Below are positions 1 through 13,080 of a stretch of 64,000 bases of DNA, one piece after another (positions within the stretch are counted from its first letter, which is position 1; each line of letters opens with the position of its first letter). Where the stretch lies: the NCBI GenBank assembly GCA_015227615.1, contig JAALGZ010000005.1, positions 1,612,001-1,676,000 of the forward strand, written 5' to 3'. Made by a program: the position numbers and the translations under genes. Under the pieces are notes generated by a model. That model worked only from the letters and a program-made list of their open reading frames with translations. It did no database searches and was not told the DNA's origin. This stretch comes from Labyrinthula sp. Ha (taxonomy: Eukaryota; Sar; Bigyra; Labyrinthulida; Labyrinthulaceae).

Positions 1-159
1 GAAGATTGTTCTCGACGCTAAGATCATTGACTAACCCAATTCAGACTTAACCTGTTAATTTAGCGATGAAAGTGCACAAAGCTCGAGAGATTGAGCAAAG
101 TTGATCGGCGGAATTATATTTAGACTAAGAAACGTAGCATTCCAATAGGAACGAAGGAC

Positions 160-480
160 TTGTTTGTGACTTCAACCGCAGTGATGACGAAGCATGGGTG
201 GCAGGTTGGTTTTAAAAGGGAACACACAATTCTTTGCAAGCCTAATGGTAGATTATTTTGTAGCGCCAAGAGGGTTGACCGTGGGCCTCATGGGCTGAAA
301 GTAAGGTTTCAAGAAAAAATTTGGTTTGGAGTTAGATCTACTGCACCATGCGCAACATTATGGCACTCAAGATTTGGACATGTACTAAATCAAACCTTGA
401 ACGAAACCAGAAGAAACGTACTAGGAATGGAAAATTTAGATGTATCCAGGAAGCTTAGGTCGTATAACAATGTACTATGA
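160..480 (+). mobile_element. Ty1/copia-like retroelement fossil (GAG-pre-integrase region)
   Basis: The translated stretch contains LWHSRFGHV followed by a leucine/asparagine-rich segment. This matches the hallmark of the GAG-pre-integrase domain of Ty1/copia polyproteins (W-H-x-R-x-G-H). It is preceded by a short segment (ILCKPNGRLFCSAK) of the kind that normally joins protease to integrase. No intact integrase, reverse transcriptase or flanking LTR is visible nearby, so this is a short, broken and probably old piece. Its true ends are uncertain and it may start before the window. The family call rests on one motif, so confidence is moderate. Confidence 0.45.
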
Positions 481-3235
481 ACGTAGAAGAGGATCTCAAA
501 AGAAACAAAAAAATCCAAAAGTTTGCTGCCAATATTCCACTGACAAAGCAACATCTAGGCGCGGTTGTAGTCACTGGAAGTCCATTTACATCTCCGGACG
601 TAACCATAGCAAGTTCATATTCATGTTCTAGTTCATTTTTTCTTATCCTTATTTTGGGCCTTTGCTTGAAATTCACATACAGCGCATCGCGAAATTCATT
701 TATTGTGCAATTGCAATTCTGCGCAATGCTGTTTCCGGCTAAGTATAGGTAATCGTGATTTAGGGAAATTTATTCTACAAATCAGTTTGCGATATTAATT
801 TCCTTTGGAGTAAGAAAATGGATTCATTCATTTTTTTCTATGTACGCTCATAGTATTTTTTTGAAATTAAAAGAAATTAGCAGATACTTTAAGATTTATC
901 TAATTCAAAACCAAAACTACCTTGTTGCCTCTTGCACATATCATCGAAGAGATATTGAGCCATTGGTTTACAGGTACAACAACACCAAAGGGTCGATTCT
1001 CTTGGATATTGAGGACATAACAAGCCATATTTGTGCACACAATAGAGGATTCTCTTAAAATTCCACATTTTCATTCTAACGCCATAGAAACCGAAAACTA
1101 CGATTTAAGCAGAAGAAAACTTGACAAGTGGGGTAGATATCTTATATCTTTTTGAGATTGGTAAGTATTACTCAAGTTGTTTAACAGATCTCTTTAAACT
1201 CTTCAAATCTCCAGAAATTCTATCAAAACATGGTCTGGTTTCGTGAGAATATGAAACTGTAATCAACCTCTGTCTCTTTACTTGAAAAAAGGTAGAACAT
1301 GAGAAGAGACTAAATAATGGATGAGAAATCCGCGAAATACCACCACAATCTTGGTATGGGGATCCCATAAAATCCGTGGTATGGTATTTTCCAGTTTACC
1401 AATTGGCTTAGCTCTGCAACAAGATGATAATGACATGCTGAAGGAGAGGAATTAAACATTACCATAACATAGTACAAAGGATTAGTGAACGCAATTACTG
1501 AGAAAAAAGCGACATTGATTTTTCATATTTTGAAATATGGTTAATGAAACTATATTAAATTTATGGACTAATTAAACATGCTATATAACTCCTTTACATA
1601 GTAAGAAGACACTCAAGATACATAACCACTTTCCATTGGTAAGACTAATGAGAAACCACAGAGAAACTTTGTTCTTTCTAGAAAAGAAACCATTGTCCTC
1701 AAGAGTTTGTTAATGTATCAAAAGTCGCGAGCGTCACCTATAAATTTTACTAAAATGCTGAAGAATAATGGGCTATTGTCTATACCAAGACTAAAATTCG
1801 AGCAGTTTTGGGAATACCCCTATTAAAAAATCTCTGTGTCAATATACGTGAACAAAAATAATTGTTTCCTCTGGCTCTGGTAAAATCATTATTTATAAAC
1901 GAATTTGCCATAATTTAATGAAAATACCCGTTCATTGGTCTTAAAATTTTTTTAGCGAAGAAACGGTGACCACGATTAATTTTCTAACTTAACCAGCTCT
2001 TGTGAGTCAAGCTATTTATGTTTACACTTACATTTCCCAATGATTAACTCATACTCCAAGACAAACTAATTTTATAAGCGCAAAATAACTGTTAAAATGT
2101 CATTCATTTAATTCTGGTCTCTTTCACTTTCTACTTTTTTATCTTAGTAATGCAATGCAATAATTGATACTTGTTATGAAACTTAAACTTAAGAGAATTG
2201 GTAATTCTTCACTGTGGGTTTGTAGGGACCAATCAAAGAAACAAGAAAATACTTAGATGATACTACTTATTTTACTATACACGGATATTGTCTTCAAGTC
2301 TAATTGCAGAAATCATATTGTTGAGCTTATTATATTATTATCTTCTTTACCTTCATTTCATAAAAGGTTATTCTATTGTTCTTTATGAGAAGCAAAATAC
2401 TTGAATGCTGAGTTTTCAATTGGTATATCAGTATATCTAAGCATAATATATCCACCGTTTATATGACACCGCACTAACTAATGCCAAAAAAGTTTATATG
2501 ACTCCGTAACTACCTAAAGCAAGAACCCCGCTATAGGATCGCCAAAGCTCGAACCAGAATCATATAAGTTTACGAAAAGTGTAACAACTGTTTTAAAATT
2601 TCAAACATGGTCTCAAGACATCTCGCCATAGAGATCATATATATCGGTTGGTCATAAAAATCAAATCTTAATTCCTTGTGTGATCATGCTCCTGACCTTG
2701 GAGTATTTTCTTCAGCTTGTCTAATAACTTCTTCATGTGGGTTTGCATTTGGGGAATGTTTTGGGCGACGAAACAAGTGCACAAAAATTTAATAGTTAAA
2801 AGCAGATAAAAGGTTATTAGTTTTAGAAAAATATTCTAGAATAGAGTTAAGTATTGCCCTGTATGTATTAATACCACGGGCTTGCTAGGCAAATCACCAT
2901 AATAGTGCCAATGATGTTAATTCCATAGTTTTGGTGATGAAACGAAGCCTATTTTGAACTCAACCTACAAAATTCTTCAAGAACTATTTTAAGTTGAATA
3001 CATTTTAAAATTCTTAAAGGAATTGCAATTAAGAACTCTTGTATTTGTTTTTCCTCTTAAAATAAACTCCTTGACTCGTGTTATACTTTATTAACTCCTT
3101 TGTAATTTCCCAAAATATCATTTGCATTTGAAATATACCGCTTTCACAGCGATCAAACCTGATGTATTCTTGTCCGTTCAGCAAAAAGATCCGTTTCAGT
3201 TTTGATAGCTAACAAAGCAGAAAACCTCGGTTAAA
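481..3235. other. gene-poor AT-rich DNA upstream of the myosin gene
   Basis: No gene could be supported here. Short open frames exist up to about 1.4 kb, but none resembles a known family and they overlap each other on both strands. The first part may be further decayed retroelement DNA continuing from the copia-like piece. The last few hundred bases before 3236 should contain the myosin promoter, but I see no clear TATA box or repeated motif. Confidence 0.5.
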
Positions 3236-6200
3236 ATGTATGAGGTCTTTTGTTCACACTGTAATGAGAAGCATGATCCAAAAACATCTCCATCAACTAA
3301 AACACAAAAATCAATAGTTCCTGGAAAGCAAATTTGGATCCCGCAACGTACCATTGACTTTGAAGAAACTTTTGGTGGCAGTGCTAAAATTAACAAAAAC
3401 AAGAAGAAACCAAAATTTGTAAAGAAAGGGCCTTTAGGTCAGTTCGGAAAGAATCTGGGAAATGGTCCGATGCGTAGAACTACACAGGTTGTTCGTGGCA
3501 AACCACAACAAAACAAGAATAAACCTTCAAAACCACGGAAGCAGAAGCAAATTGGCTTAGAAGAAAAAAATGAAGAGCAATGGGAGCTGGGGACTGTCCT
3601 TTCTAGATGCGGGAGCTTAATTACTGTCGGAACTAATGAGGTTGTTAGAAGATTAATTGTTATTGATCTGGAGGAGAAAAAAACATCCGAACATGTTTCA
3701 ACCGAGAAACCAAAGTGCCTTCCAGCAAATGAAACTGTTGTCTCTGACATGACCGAACTCCATTACACACATGAACCTGCTATTTTGCACAATCTAAAAC
3801 AGTTGTTTGCCCAGAAAAAACCATATAGTTTTGTTGGTGGAGTTTTGGTCTCTATTAATCCTATGCAGGAGCTTCCAGAACCAGAGTTTTTTTCCGAAGA
3901 TGACCCAAGTGGCGAACTTGAAGAGCCTCATCCAAGAACAGTGGCTGAAAAGGCATTCAAGAGAATGGCTTTTGGAGTTGCTCAAAAAAAAAGAGAACTG
4001 AACAAAATAACTCGTGCATTGGACGAAGATCCAGATGCTGATGTCGATACCAGCGGTCTTTCTGCGTTGAAAGTTAACCAAAGTATACTTATCGCAGGAG
4101 AATCAGGCTCAGGTACGCTTCTTATCTTTTTTTATTAACAGGGAAAACTGAGGCTGCAAAGAGGGTTCTTTCACAGCTAGTCGAAAGAGAAGGTTTTTCT
4201 TCTATGAACTCGGAATACAACTTAAGTAATTCCTTTATATCACAATCTTCTGAAATAAACTCAATGTCAGATTTTGCCGCAGTGCAAGATTTTCAAGACA
4301 GACTGATAGGCTCAGACCCTATACTTGAATCATTTGGGAATGCAACAACTGTTAGAAACCCTAATAGTTCTCGTTTTGGAAAGTTTATGAAACTTAATTA
4401 CGAACCCAGTGATGAATATCCTACAGAACCTTTGTTATACGGTGCTCAAATAACTACGTATCTGCTGGAGAAAAGCCGGGTCACCTTTCAAGAGAAAGGA
4501 GAGAAGAACTATAGGATCTTTTACCAGTTGTTAACCTCACCGTTTCATAAATTAAAGAAACATCTAGGATTTCCACAGGCGGGCTACTGGTTCAACTACT
4601 TGGGCCAAAAACAGTTTACGAAAGCCGATGAAGATCGAGTTGGATATATAGAACTTAGAACTGCCCTCCGTATGGCGAACTTGGAAGCAAATGCTTTAAA
4701 AATTTTCCAGGTTGTTGGTGCCGTCCTTCATCTTGGAAATATAGAGTTTGTTCCTCGAGCTGATAATATGGATGCCGCTCAAGTGTTACAACTGGAACAT
4801 AAACCAGCTGAAGGCCAAGTCTATAATTTCGATAAAGTTGGTAGAGGAACAAACATAAGTAGACCTGGCCGCGCAAGTTCTATGAACACGCAAATGCTTG
4901 AAAAAATGAATGAACAACTAGACATGAGTGAAGAAATGTTTCAACAGAGACATAGTTCTATTGCAACCTCTGCCATGAATACTGTACACCGCCAGGCAGG
5001 CTACTCTGCGCTCTCGTTTGCGAGTAGGTTACTCGGGTTAGAAAAGGAAACATTAGAGGAGTTCTTGACAGTAAAGAAAATGAATTTTGGAGGAAAAAAT
5101 ATGGAAAAACCTCTTAATATTCGAGCTGCGGAGCTGAGACGTGATGCTTTGGCGAAACATATCTATTCACTTCTTTTTGACTATATTGTGAAACAACTTA
5201 ATGAGGAGCTTGAGGGTGAACCAGAATGCCCAGATAAAGATGCCTGTACCTTCATTGGGGTTCTAGATATTTTTGTAACTTTTTTTTTTAACTTATGGAT
5301 TTAGGGTTTTGAGAAATTTCAGAAAAATGGGCTTGAACAACTTCTTATCAATTATGCAAATGAAGTTCTCTTAGCTTTATTTACTCGTGAGATTCTTATT
5401 GGGGAACAAGAAGTATACAAAGAGGAAGACTTATACGTGCATGGTGCCGAAGTTTTTGCGACTTCAGGTGATAATGAGTCGTACCAGCATTGCCTTCACC
5501 TTTTTGAAGGCCAGCAAATAGGTGGAAAAACTAAAAATGGAATATTTGCTATCCTTGACTCCCAAATGAAGGTTCCTTCACCTAGTGACGAGAAATTTCT
5601 CCAAGAGCTTCATAAGAATTTCGGTGGAAAAGGAAATAACAGTAATCCTGCATACGCTAAACCCCACCCTTCGCTCATGCGTGAAAATTTTGTTGTCAAG
5701 CACTATGCTTCAGAGGTGCAGTACAGTTGTGACAATTTTCTAGGAAAGAACAATCTTGTGCTCCCACCAGAAACTCTAACAATTTTTTCTTCTTCTACGC
5801 ATAGCATCTTAAGAAGTTTCAAGAATTTGCCCTCATTTTCAATCGACTCTGGAGAGGAAACAACCAAGGCCCAAAATATTCGCAAGAAAAACAAAAAGAA
5901 GAAACGAGGCAAGTCTAGTAAAGCTACTGTTACTGGACAATTCTCTAGTCAAATGAAGAGTTTAAATCAAACTTTGTCTCAAACTGGTTGTAGCTACATT
6001 CGTTGCGTGAAGCCAAATAGCAAACTATTTTTCCATGAGGAGGTATTTAACATGGAGGCTCTTGAAGCAAAAGCCATTCGAAAAATGATGCAACCGAAGA
6101 AACCTAAGAAGCGCCATACCTCTATTAGAAGTAGCGGTTATAAGTCAGATGACAGTGGCTCTAAAGGAGTTAACAAAAAGTCTGATCCTATGAGCTTTCA

Positions 6201-8178
6201 TGGGAAGCGAGCCCATGAAATTCATCAGAAAGCCCAACGTAGGTTGACTATCGCAGTCTCAAAGCAAAGTCAGGTGGTGCGTTCATTACGTGTATTTGAT
6301 GAAACCTATGTGAGTTTGCAATTAAGAAACCTTGGAATATATAACTGTGTTAATGTTTTGAAAGGAGGATTATCTACGAGGTTGCCGTATTCTGACTTTA
6401 CTGGTGCTTTTGGTGGTGTTGTGTCGATTCGGCAATTAATGAGAAAACGATTTACAGAGAAAACTCTATTGTTTCATCGAAAATTATATGTTGAAACTTT
6501 GTTGAAATGGTGGAAGATTCCAAGGGACAGCATCAAGCTTGGTAATAAACGAGTTTTCTTTCACAGTAGTAGAATGGAGAGTATTGATGAAATGTTTAAC
6601 ATCGCATCCAAACTAACCAAAGAGGAGCAAAAGGAAAAGATGCAAAGAACTTTTGCAAAATTTTATAGGGAAAAACGAACTAGTCTCTTTAAAACCAAAG
6701 CTCTGGTGGTTGGGGTGTTTCTTCGAAACCTGGCAAGATCACGAAAAGCATCCATTTTGCAACGAGCCTTTCGTTTGCACCTTTCACGACTTCGCCTGCA
6801 GTCCAAAATTGAAAAAAGAAAAGCCGCGGTTATGATTCAGAAACATGCACGCTCCATGATAGCTCGCGCAAAGGTCCATAACCTTTTAATTGTGAGACAG
6901 CAGCTAGAAGAGGAACTTAGATTGGAACAGGAACGTCTTAAAAAGGAGGAGGAAGAACGCTTGTCTGCGGAACTGGCTAGAATAGCTGCTGAAGAGGAAG
7001 AGGAAGAGCGCAAAAGACTTGAGGAGGAAGCAGCTCAGAAACTCCTAGAGGCTCCGGTTGTATTGAAGCAGCCTTCTGAAGTGGCGCCAAGGCCAGAAAC
7101 AGATAATGAAAAGGTTGAAGAGATTGATGTGTCTGACGTAGAAAGCTTGAGGGAAGAATTCAAATCTACGTTTAACAAAGTTCCTTTTGCCAATAGTGCT
7201 TTAAAGGGGAACCTCAAAAACTTTGTAAAGAGATCTTCAGTAATTAAGTTCAATGGCGAGCGAACACTTTTTCATGCCCCAACAAACCTCTCAGCACAAA
7301 GTGAGGAGGAGAAGCAATCTGTTCTTGCAGAGGCCGAAATGCTTTTTAAACCAGATATGTTAGATTCAGATGAAGGAAGTTGGAACAACGTAGAAAACTT
7401 CTTGAGAGGCTTCCAAGGTGATGACAATGATCTTAATATCTTGGAAGAAATACCTGAAGATGATGCTGAACACCTGTATCCCGAAGATATAGACGATCTT
7501 GGAGAAAAAAGAAATACCTTGATACAATCAGGTACAAATGTGACTAAATCAAGCTCTACTGGAGACACACAAGCGAAACAAACCACTAAGAGAGTTAAGA
7601 AGCGTAGAACCTCTAAGAAACCCAGCGCAAACAGTAGGAGACGTTATAAAGAGCTGCGCCGCAGTTACAGGAGGTCAAAACTTGCGAAGCAAGATCTTGC
7701 GCAGGCTAGAGAAATGGCAGCTGCTATGCAGGAAAAACAAGCAACGTATCAAAAGTCAAAGGCTAGAACTTTTCAAGATGTAGAGTTCCGGGGAACAGTT
7801 ATTGCTGAGAATTCACCAGCTACGTTACTTCCAGGAAGCCCTGCATCTACATACTCGAAGTTTCCAACCAAGACCTCCATCGCGAGGGATGAGCGTTTGA
7901 ATCGTAAGTTGAGAAAAAGTTTTGAAGATGTATTTGCGAACGATCATGACTGGGTTCCAAAGAAAAAGCCGGATGCCTCAGCTGCTGTTCCCGTGACAGT
8001 ATCACAATTCACAAAGGAAAGAATTCAACGTCAAGTAAATCGTAGCAGAAGTAACAGCCAAGAATCTAAAATTAGTTTGTTGAAGGAAGCGGAAGATAAA
8101 TCACAAGGAAACTTTGTTGAGCGCATGGCCAGTAGGTGGAACTCTATTAACCCCATTAAGCGCAAGAAGCGCAACTAA
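3236..8178 (+). CDS. unconventional myosin heavy chain, motor with large insertions, 2 IQ motifs, coiled coil and novel tail
   Basis: Three exons, 3236-4112, 4142-5274 and 5305-8178, encode 1,627 aa; the introns are 29 and 30 nt and both restore frame inside motor motifs. A lysine-rich N-terminal extension of about 170 aa carries a single CxxC (residues 6-9). The motor follows: P-loop GESGSGKT (about 288-295, split by intron 1), switch I beginning NATTVRNPNSSRFG (359), switch II DIFGFE (667-672, split by intron 2), strand YIRCVKPN (about 901-908) and converter-like KRVFF. Two IQ-like segments (about 1152 and 1178) and a charged coiled coil (about 1198-1250) come next. The remaining 375 aa have no domain I recognise and end in a basic cluster. 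Compared with ordinary myosins there are insertions before switch II (about 80 aa) and after RCVKPN (about 85 aa, basic and serine-rich). Switch I has T where most myosins have K (NAKT). The myosin identity is secure, the class is not. Confidence 0.93.
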
Positions 8179-11100
8179 GTAACTTAGTGTGATAGATAAA
8201 CAGGTATGCTAGTTTTTTACGTTGTACTGTGTTAGTTAATATTCGAATATTCGTTCCTCTTTTTCATTATCTACCGACTTTAAGTTGACTTCTTGGTGTT
8301 TAGAGTCAGTGTACCCTCTACAAGTTTCTCCCGCCACGTTTCATGGTGAATAACTCGCTCCGAGAAAAGAGTAGAGTATATTGTCTTTTGCTTAGAGATT
8401 GGTGTCAGTTGCTCCAGGAATAGAATTTAAAACTCGGAGCCACGGGCAAAATAGGTGTGAAAAATGTTACCTTGAAAAAAATAAGAGGCAAGTACTATTC
8501 TAGCGGGAACCTCATCACCTCGTATGTTCTTATTTTTATTTACATGATGTTCCTACAAAATCTTTAACGGCTGTATATCGTTTTAAAGTTCTTGAAAAAA
8601 TGCTGCAACAGTGAGCAATAAAATTTATAGGGAACAAATGGAAATCCACTGGAATGAAAAATAAAAGCTATCTGTCAGTAATTTTTTTAGGACACTTTGG
8701 ATTAATTTTAGCTGTTAGATGTGCTGTATTAGACTATAAACACCCTCATGAGAAAGAAATATGCGTATTAAAATGGCTAATTAAAAAAGAACTGGGTAAA
8801 GAAAACTATACCTGTACTAAACTTTAGGAAACATTAGCTATTAAATTCTACTTCCTACGTATTGAGTATTATCGAATAGGTTTCAGACCAAGTTCTGAGT
8901 AAAGGAATCGGCTACGCCCATGAACCAGTATAAACCAGCACTTTCAATCCACAAACAAAGATTTAAAATGCTCCAATGATCAGAAGAAAAGTCAAGGATA
9001 CCTATAAGAGCTGATCAAAATACTAGGGCGACTAATGAAGTTGCAAATTATTTATTATTCGTTATTCAGGTTAAATAGAAGTTAATGATAGTGTTGGAGG
9101 AATGGCTGGTGGGGGCGTAGATATACATCTTGCTCAGTTGGCTTTAATTATTAATTAGAATACAACCTTTTTTGCTAGTCAATAGAGGCAAGAACCAAAT
9201 AAAAGACTCAAGAAATTAAAATGATTTGCTTAGAAAATTTTAATTACGAGTAGATATAAGTTTTTCATGTATTGGTCAATAGAGCTTTTTCTGTTTAAAT
9301 GCGATAAAGTAAGAGTTTTCTATGATTACGAAGTTTGTTATAATTTCTCCCTTCTGCTGTTTAAATTGATTATCAAAATTTTATGTTTTCTAGCTTTTGT
9401 AGAAAAATATAAAAATAGGAAAAAAATTAGGACTAGAAGCCTACTTAAGTGATATGCAACCTATGACTCAAAGCAGTATGTCATTAAAACTGGCAACTAT
9501 TCTAATTAAGCTCCTCGTATTCTTTAGGTAGTGACCAGTGTGCTTACGCTGGATAGGACTAAACCAATGATAATCTATGGTCTCATCGTTACTATTTATA
9601 TAGATACTTACAATTGTAGTTCTATATATGCCGAGGTTGTTACATGAAAAAATAAGTAACCTCAATTTCAGTAGTTAGCACTCGTGGTGTATAGATAGTT
9701 GAGTCCGGTGTACAGCTTGGGTATTCAAAGTAATACTAATAGTAAGTAAAAACAAATAATGAAATAAAAGTTCAGTTATGATTCATCGAGACTGAGACTG
9801 AGAGGAAGTATGCTTAGAGTGCTCACTTCAACACGAGAGAAAGCTCATGAGATATACTAACGGAGACAGCAACTGAAAAAAGCAACTAGATTTTTCTGAA
9901 GTAGGCTTAACCAGCTCACAGCTCTAAGAGTTACACTTTGATTCATGTTAAGACTATAGCTCAAACTTGAAGAAAAAAAGCATCATAATCCTATTAATAA
10001 TGATTTAACTAAGGTTTTTGCTAAATAGGCAAAGACAATATTTCATTTGAAAGCAGAGTTAAAATCTTAGTTTTCTCTCCGTTATTCACTAAGGCAACTA
10101 TAATAAACACACCAATGTATCAATATTGTAATAATCTTTGTTACTTTTCTTTGTATCTTTCAATGAAATGTCAATTTCACTTCGACCTCTATTCTAAGAA
10201 TACTCTCACCTTTAAAACGACTGATGAACAAAAAACATTACCTAAGGATGAAACAATGAATGAGTTGGCCATGTGTTGGTAACTTGCTTATTGATACTCC
10301 TTACTTATTATAGTTATAGCTATAGTTGCTTGTAAGTCACATAATTTAACTCCTACCAGTTCCATACATTCAAATTTTACCTTCATGTAATTCTTTTTGT
10401 GATATTCTTCCATGTGGCGAAGTCTTGTATACTGAATACAATATAACTACTAATTTTAATGAGTAAACAGTCCAATTCGATTGCCCTTGTTGATTAATCT
10501 TATCTCCGCTCCTTTCAGAGTGTAACTAAGACGTGTAATATATTTCCACATAGTAATGTTATGGTAACCTTTGTTGCGGTCTACCTATTACTATAGACTG
10601 GAGTTAGAGTTTTCATTGAGAAGTCTATCAAGCTTTATACCAGCTAAGTGCAGTCAGATATTTTAAAGTCGAACTTTAAAATTAAGAGATAATGTTATGA
10701 ACCCTGGAAAGTGTTCAGCAGTAGCAATACCCAACATGTGAGCAAAGTAAATTATTTAAGAGTAATTAGAGTTGTCACTGCAAAATTTGACCATCTCGCC
10801 TCTTGCAAGCTTAGGACTATCAAAGGATATATAATCCCCCAGTACGAGCGTGCTCACATTATACGAAGTAGGTAGAAAAAGAGCATAATACGTTGAAAGA
10901 GTGGTATTTTCTAAATTAAAGTGGTTCTCCAAAGATATATGTAAAGACACATGCATAAAAAAGAAGAAGATTAAGATTTTCACAATACAGTTTCCAAGGA
11001 ACATGGATAAAGAAACAAGAAAACTACGAGGAAGATAAAATTCTAAGCACTAAACCAAAAGGTAGCTCTGGACACGATTAAAATATTATTATCTATACAT

Positions 11101-12050
11101 TTATCGCTGGCAGAAGGTGAAAAGAATGCAACTACTTTCTATCAAGTATTTACAAGACCAGTTCTCCTAAATGGGAAAGAGATCTTGTGATCATACTTGG
11201 TAACAGCAACACCCAATTGCTATACAGCGAAGTTGCAAACAATAGCCACTATGGGTTGGTAACAAAAATAACATATATCGGTAATTTCGTTCTTAACTTT
11301 TTGCATAAATTTTAACTCTCCATCAATAGCAAACGCTTCCAAACCAATAAAAATATCAAATAGCCGGGTGGTATATTTCTTAAGTACTAAGACCTGTCAG
11401 ACACGCTTTGAAATTAAATCATCGGAACAGGCACCAAAGACAACAGATTAAACAAGAGATACAGATATTAAGATACCAAGAAGAAATACCCATAATTGAA
11501 CCAAGTATCTTCATGAACCAGTACTACTAATTTCATAAATGTCTAGAAAAGTAATCAGCAGAAGTCAATAAGTGTATCATAACTAGAAAAAATTATTTAA
11601 ACTGGACAGAAAAAGCTAGAAGCTAAACAAAGCATTATAATTAACCTTAGAAAAATCTTGATTAACCGCAGTCAATATATATATATATACAGGCATGACA
11701 AATCTTAAAATAAGTTCAAAAATGCCAAGAATTGTCATCAATCATAGAATAGAAAATGGTATTATACTGGAAGCACATGTTTGATCCTAAGAAAAGTTTC
11801 CATACAGATAGAACCTCTTTTTGTAATAAGGAAATTACTCTGGAAAATAATGACATCTAATGAATCTATGACACTAGAGAAGACAATAAGAGTAGTATAT
11901 CTTGGAAGACTATATATCTTAGTTAGATCTCTAAGAAATAGTAACCACTGCTATTAAAGCAGGAAATATTATACACGACGCTTTTTCACAGCAACAAATG
12001 ATATCCAGCAATAAGCGCATGCCACGGGGCATCTCTGCTATGAAAATCTA
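8179..12050. other. gene-poor intergenic region
   Basis: No open frame here resembles a protein family, and no tRNA, rRNA or array structure was seen. It holds AT-rich sequence with simple runs, including a short (TA)n near 11,675 and a small palindromic ATAGTTATAGCTATAG-type stretch near 10,315. Otherwise I see nothing. Confidence 0.5.
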
Positions 12051-12059
12051 CTTTAACTG

Positions 12060-13080
12060 CAAAAAGCATCGAAAATGCTCAAAAAATTAAAATTTTCCCC
12101 TAGCTTGCAGGCTATATTAACCGAAAACCTTACAGAGGAGAAGGAGCTTGATGCACTTATGGCGAAGATGTTGGTGGAGTTTTAAGTTGAACCTCAACAG
12201 CAAAGCCTAAATTTTTTTTCCGCGACAACACAAAAGCGCTTCACCTTTTTGCACAGTGCTAGTTAGATGGTTGAATTTTCCCACTCAGGCAACAAAGGAA
12301 ATGGAAAGTTGAAGTCCACATTAAAACCCTGGATCATGAGGAGCTTGCTACTTACCACATAACACTGTAGATCAGTACATAAAGATGACTCCAAAAAACT
12401 GAGGGATTTTTTTAGGGGAAAAGGTGTTTTCCAAAGAGGTAGTTGACAGGTTTACAATAGAACTAAAATTGATGTGAAGCTGCTGGATCGCTGAAGAATT
12501 GAGTGAACATAAGTTTGTTTTAAGTCATTGAACTAAGAGAAAAAAGATGAAGAATATTCTGGAAGTAGGGGAAAGAAATGAGGTTAGAGTTCCTTCCTGC
12601 AGTTGTGAAAGATGAACAAGTATTTGCCTTTCTTGCAGTTAAATTCCAACATATTGTGATCGTAGAAGGATTGACTACTTCGATGTAGGGCAACTCCCGA
12701 TCCAAAGGGGGTTTTAACTAATCTTCTTTACAAACTATCTTTGCTGGAGATGGGACTTAACACTTCTGCACCCAAGTGGGTTTTACAGTTCATAGCTTAA
12801 GCTTAACTTCTTCATTTTGTTCACATCCCAAGAAAGCCAGATGTGAAATACTCGGAGCTTCTAACTGCATGCAAAGGGCTCTGTGAGAAGGCTACCACCA
12901 GGAGTGAGGGTAGAAAGAATGCCTACGGGGTAGCATTGAAGATGACCATAGCCTTGAAGGGATATCCGGATGGAAACTTTGGGGATGTGAATGAGGTGTC
13001 AGAGGCAAGTAGGATCATGTTTGAGTCGCTGAATAAAAGGTTCTGAAGGAGAAAGGGAAAGGTAGAAATGGTGGCTCCAT
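12060..13080 (+). pseudogene. decayed coding sequence of unknown family
   Basis: Several consecutive stretches on the plus strand translate to protein-like sequence with unusual compositional regularity for this AT-rich desert. Examples are a helix-like segment near 12,110-12,180 (LTEENL-type acidic repeats with MAKMLVEF) and a 67-aa stretch at 12,843-13,046 containing CKGLCEKATTRSEGRKNAYG. They lie in different frames and are interrupted, so the unit is not functional as it stands. GC content rises relative to the flanks. I do not recognise the family; it could be a dead host gene or a decayed mobile-element gene. The boundaries are approximate. Confidence 0.3.

Noticed and set aside
2521-2590. 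tRNA-like GCTCGAACC segment
   Set aside because: The T-arm-like bases are not accompanied by D-arm or anticodon stems or a closing acceptor stem.
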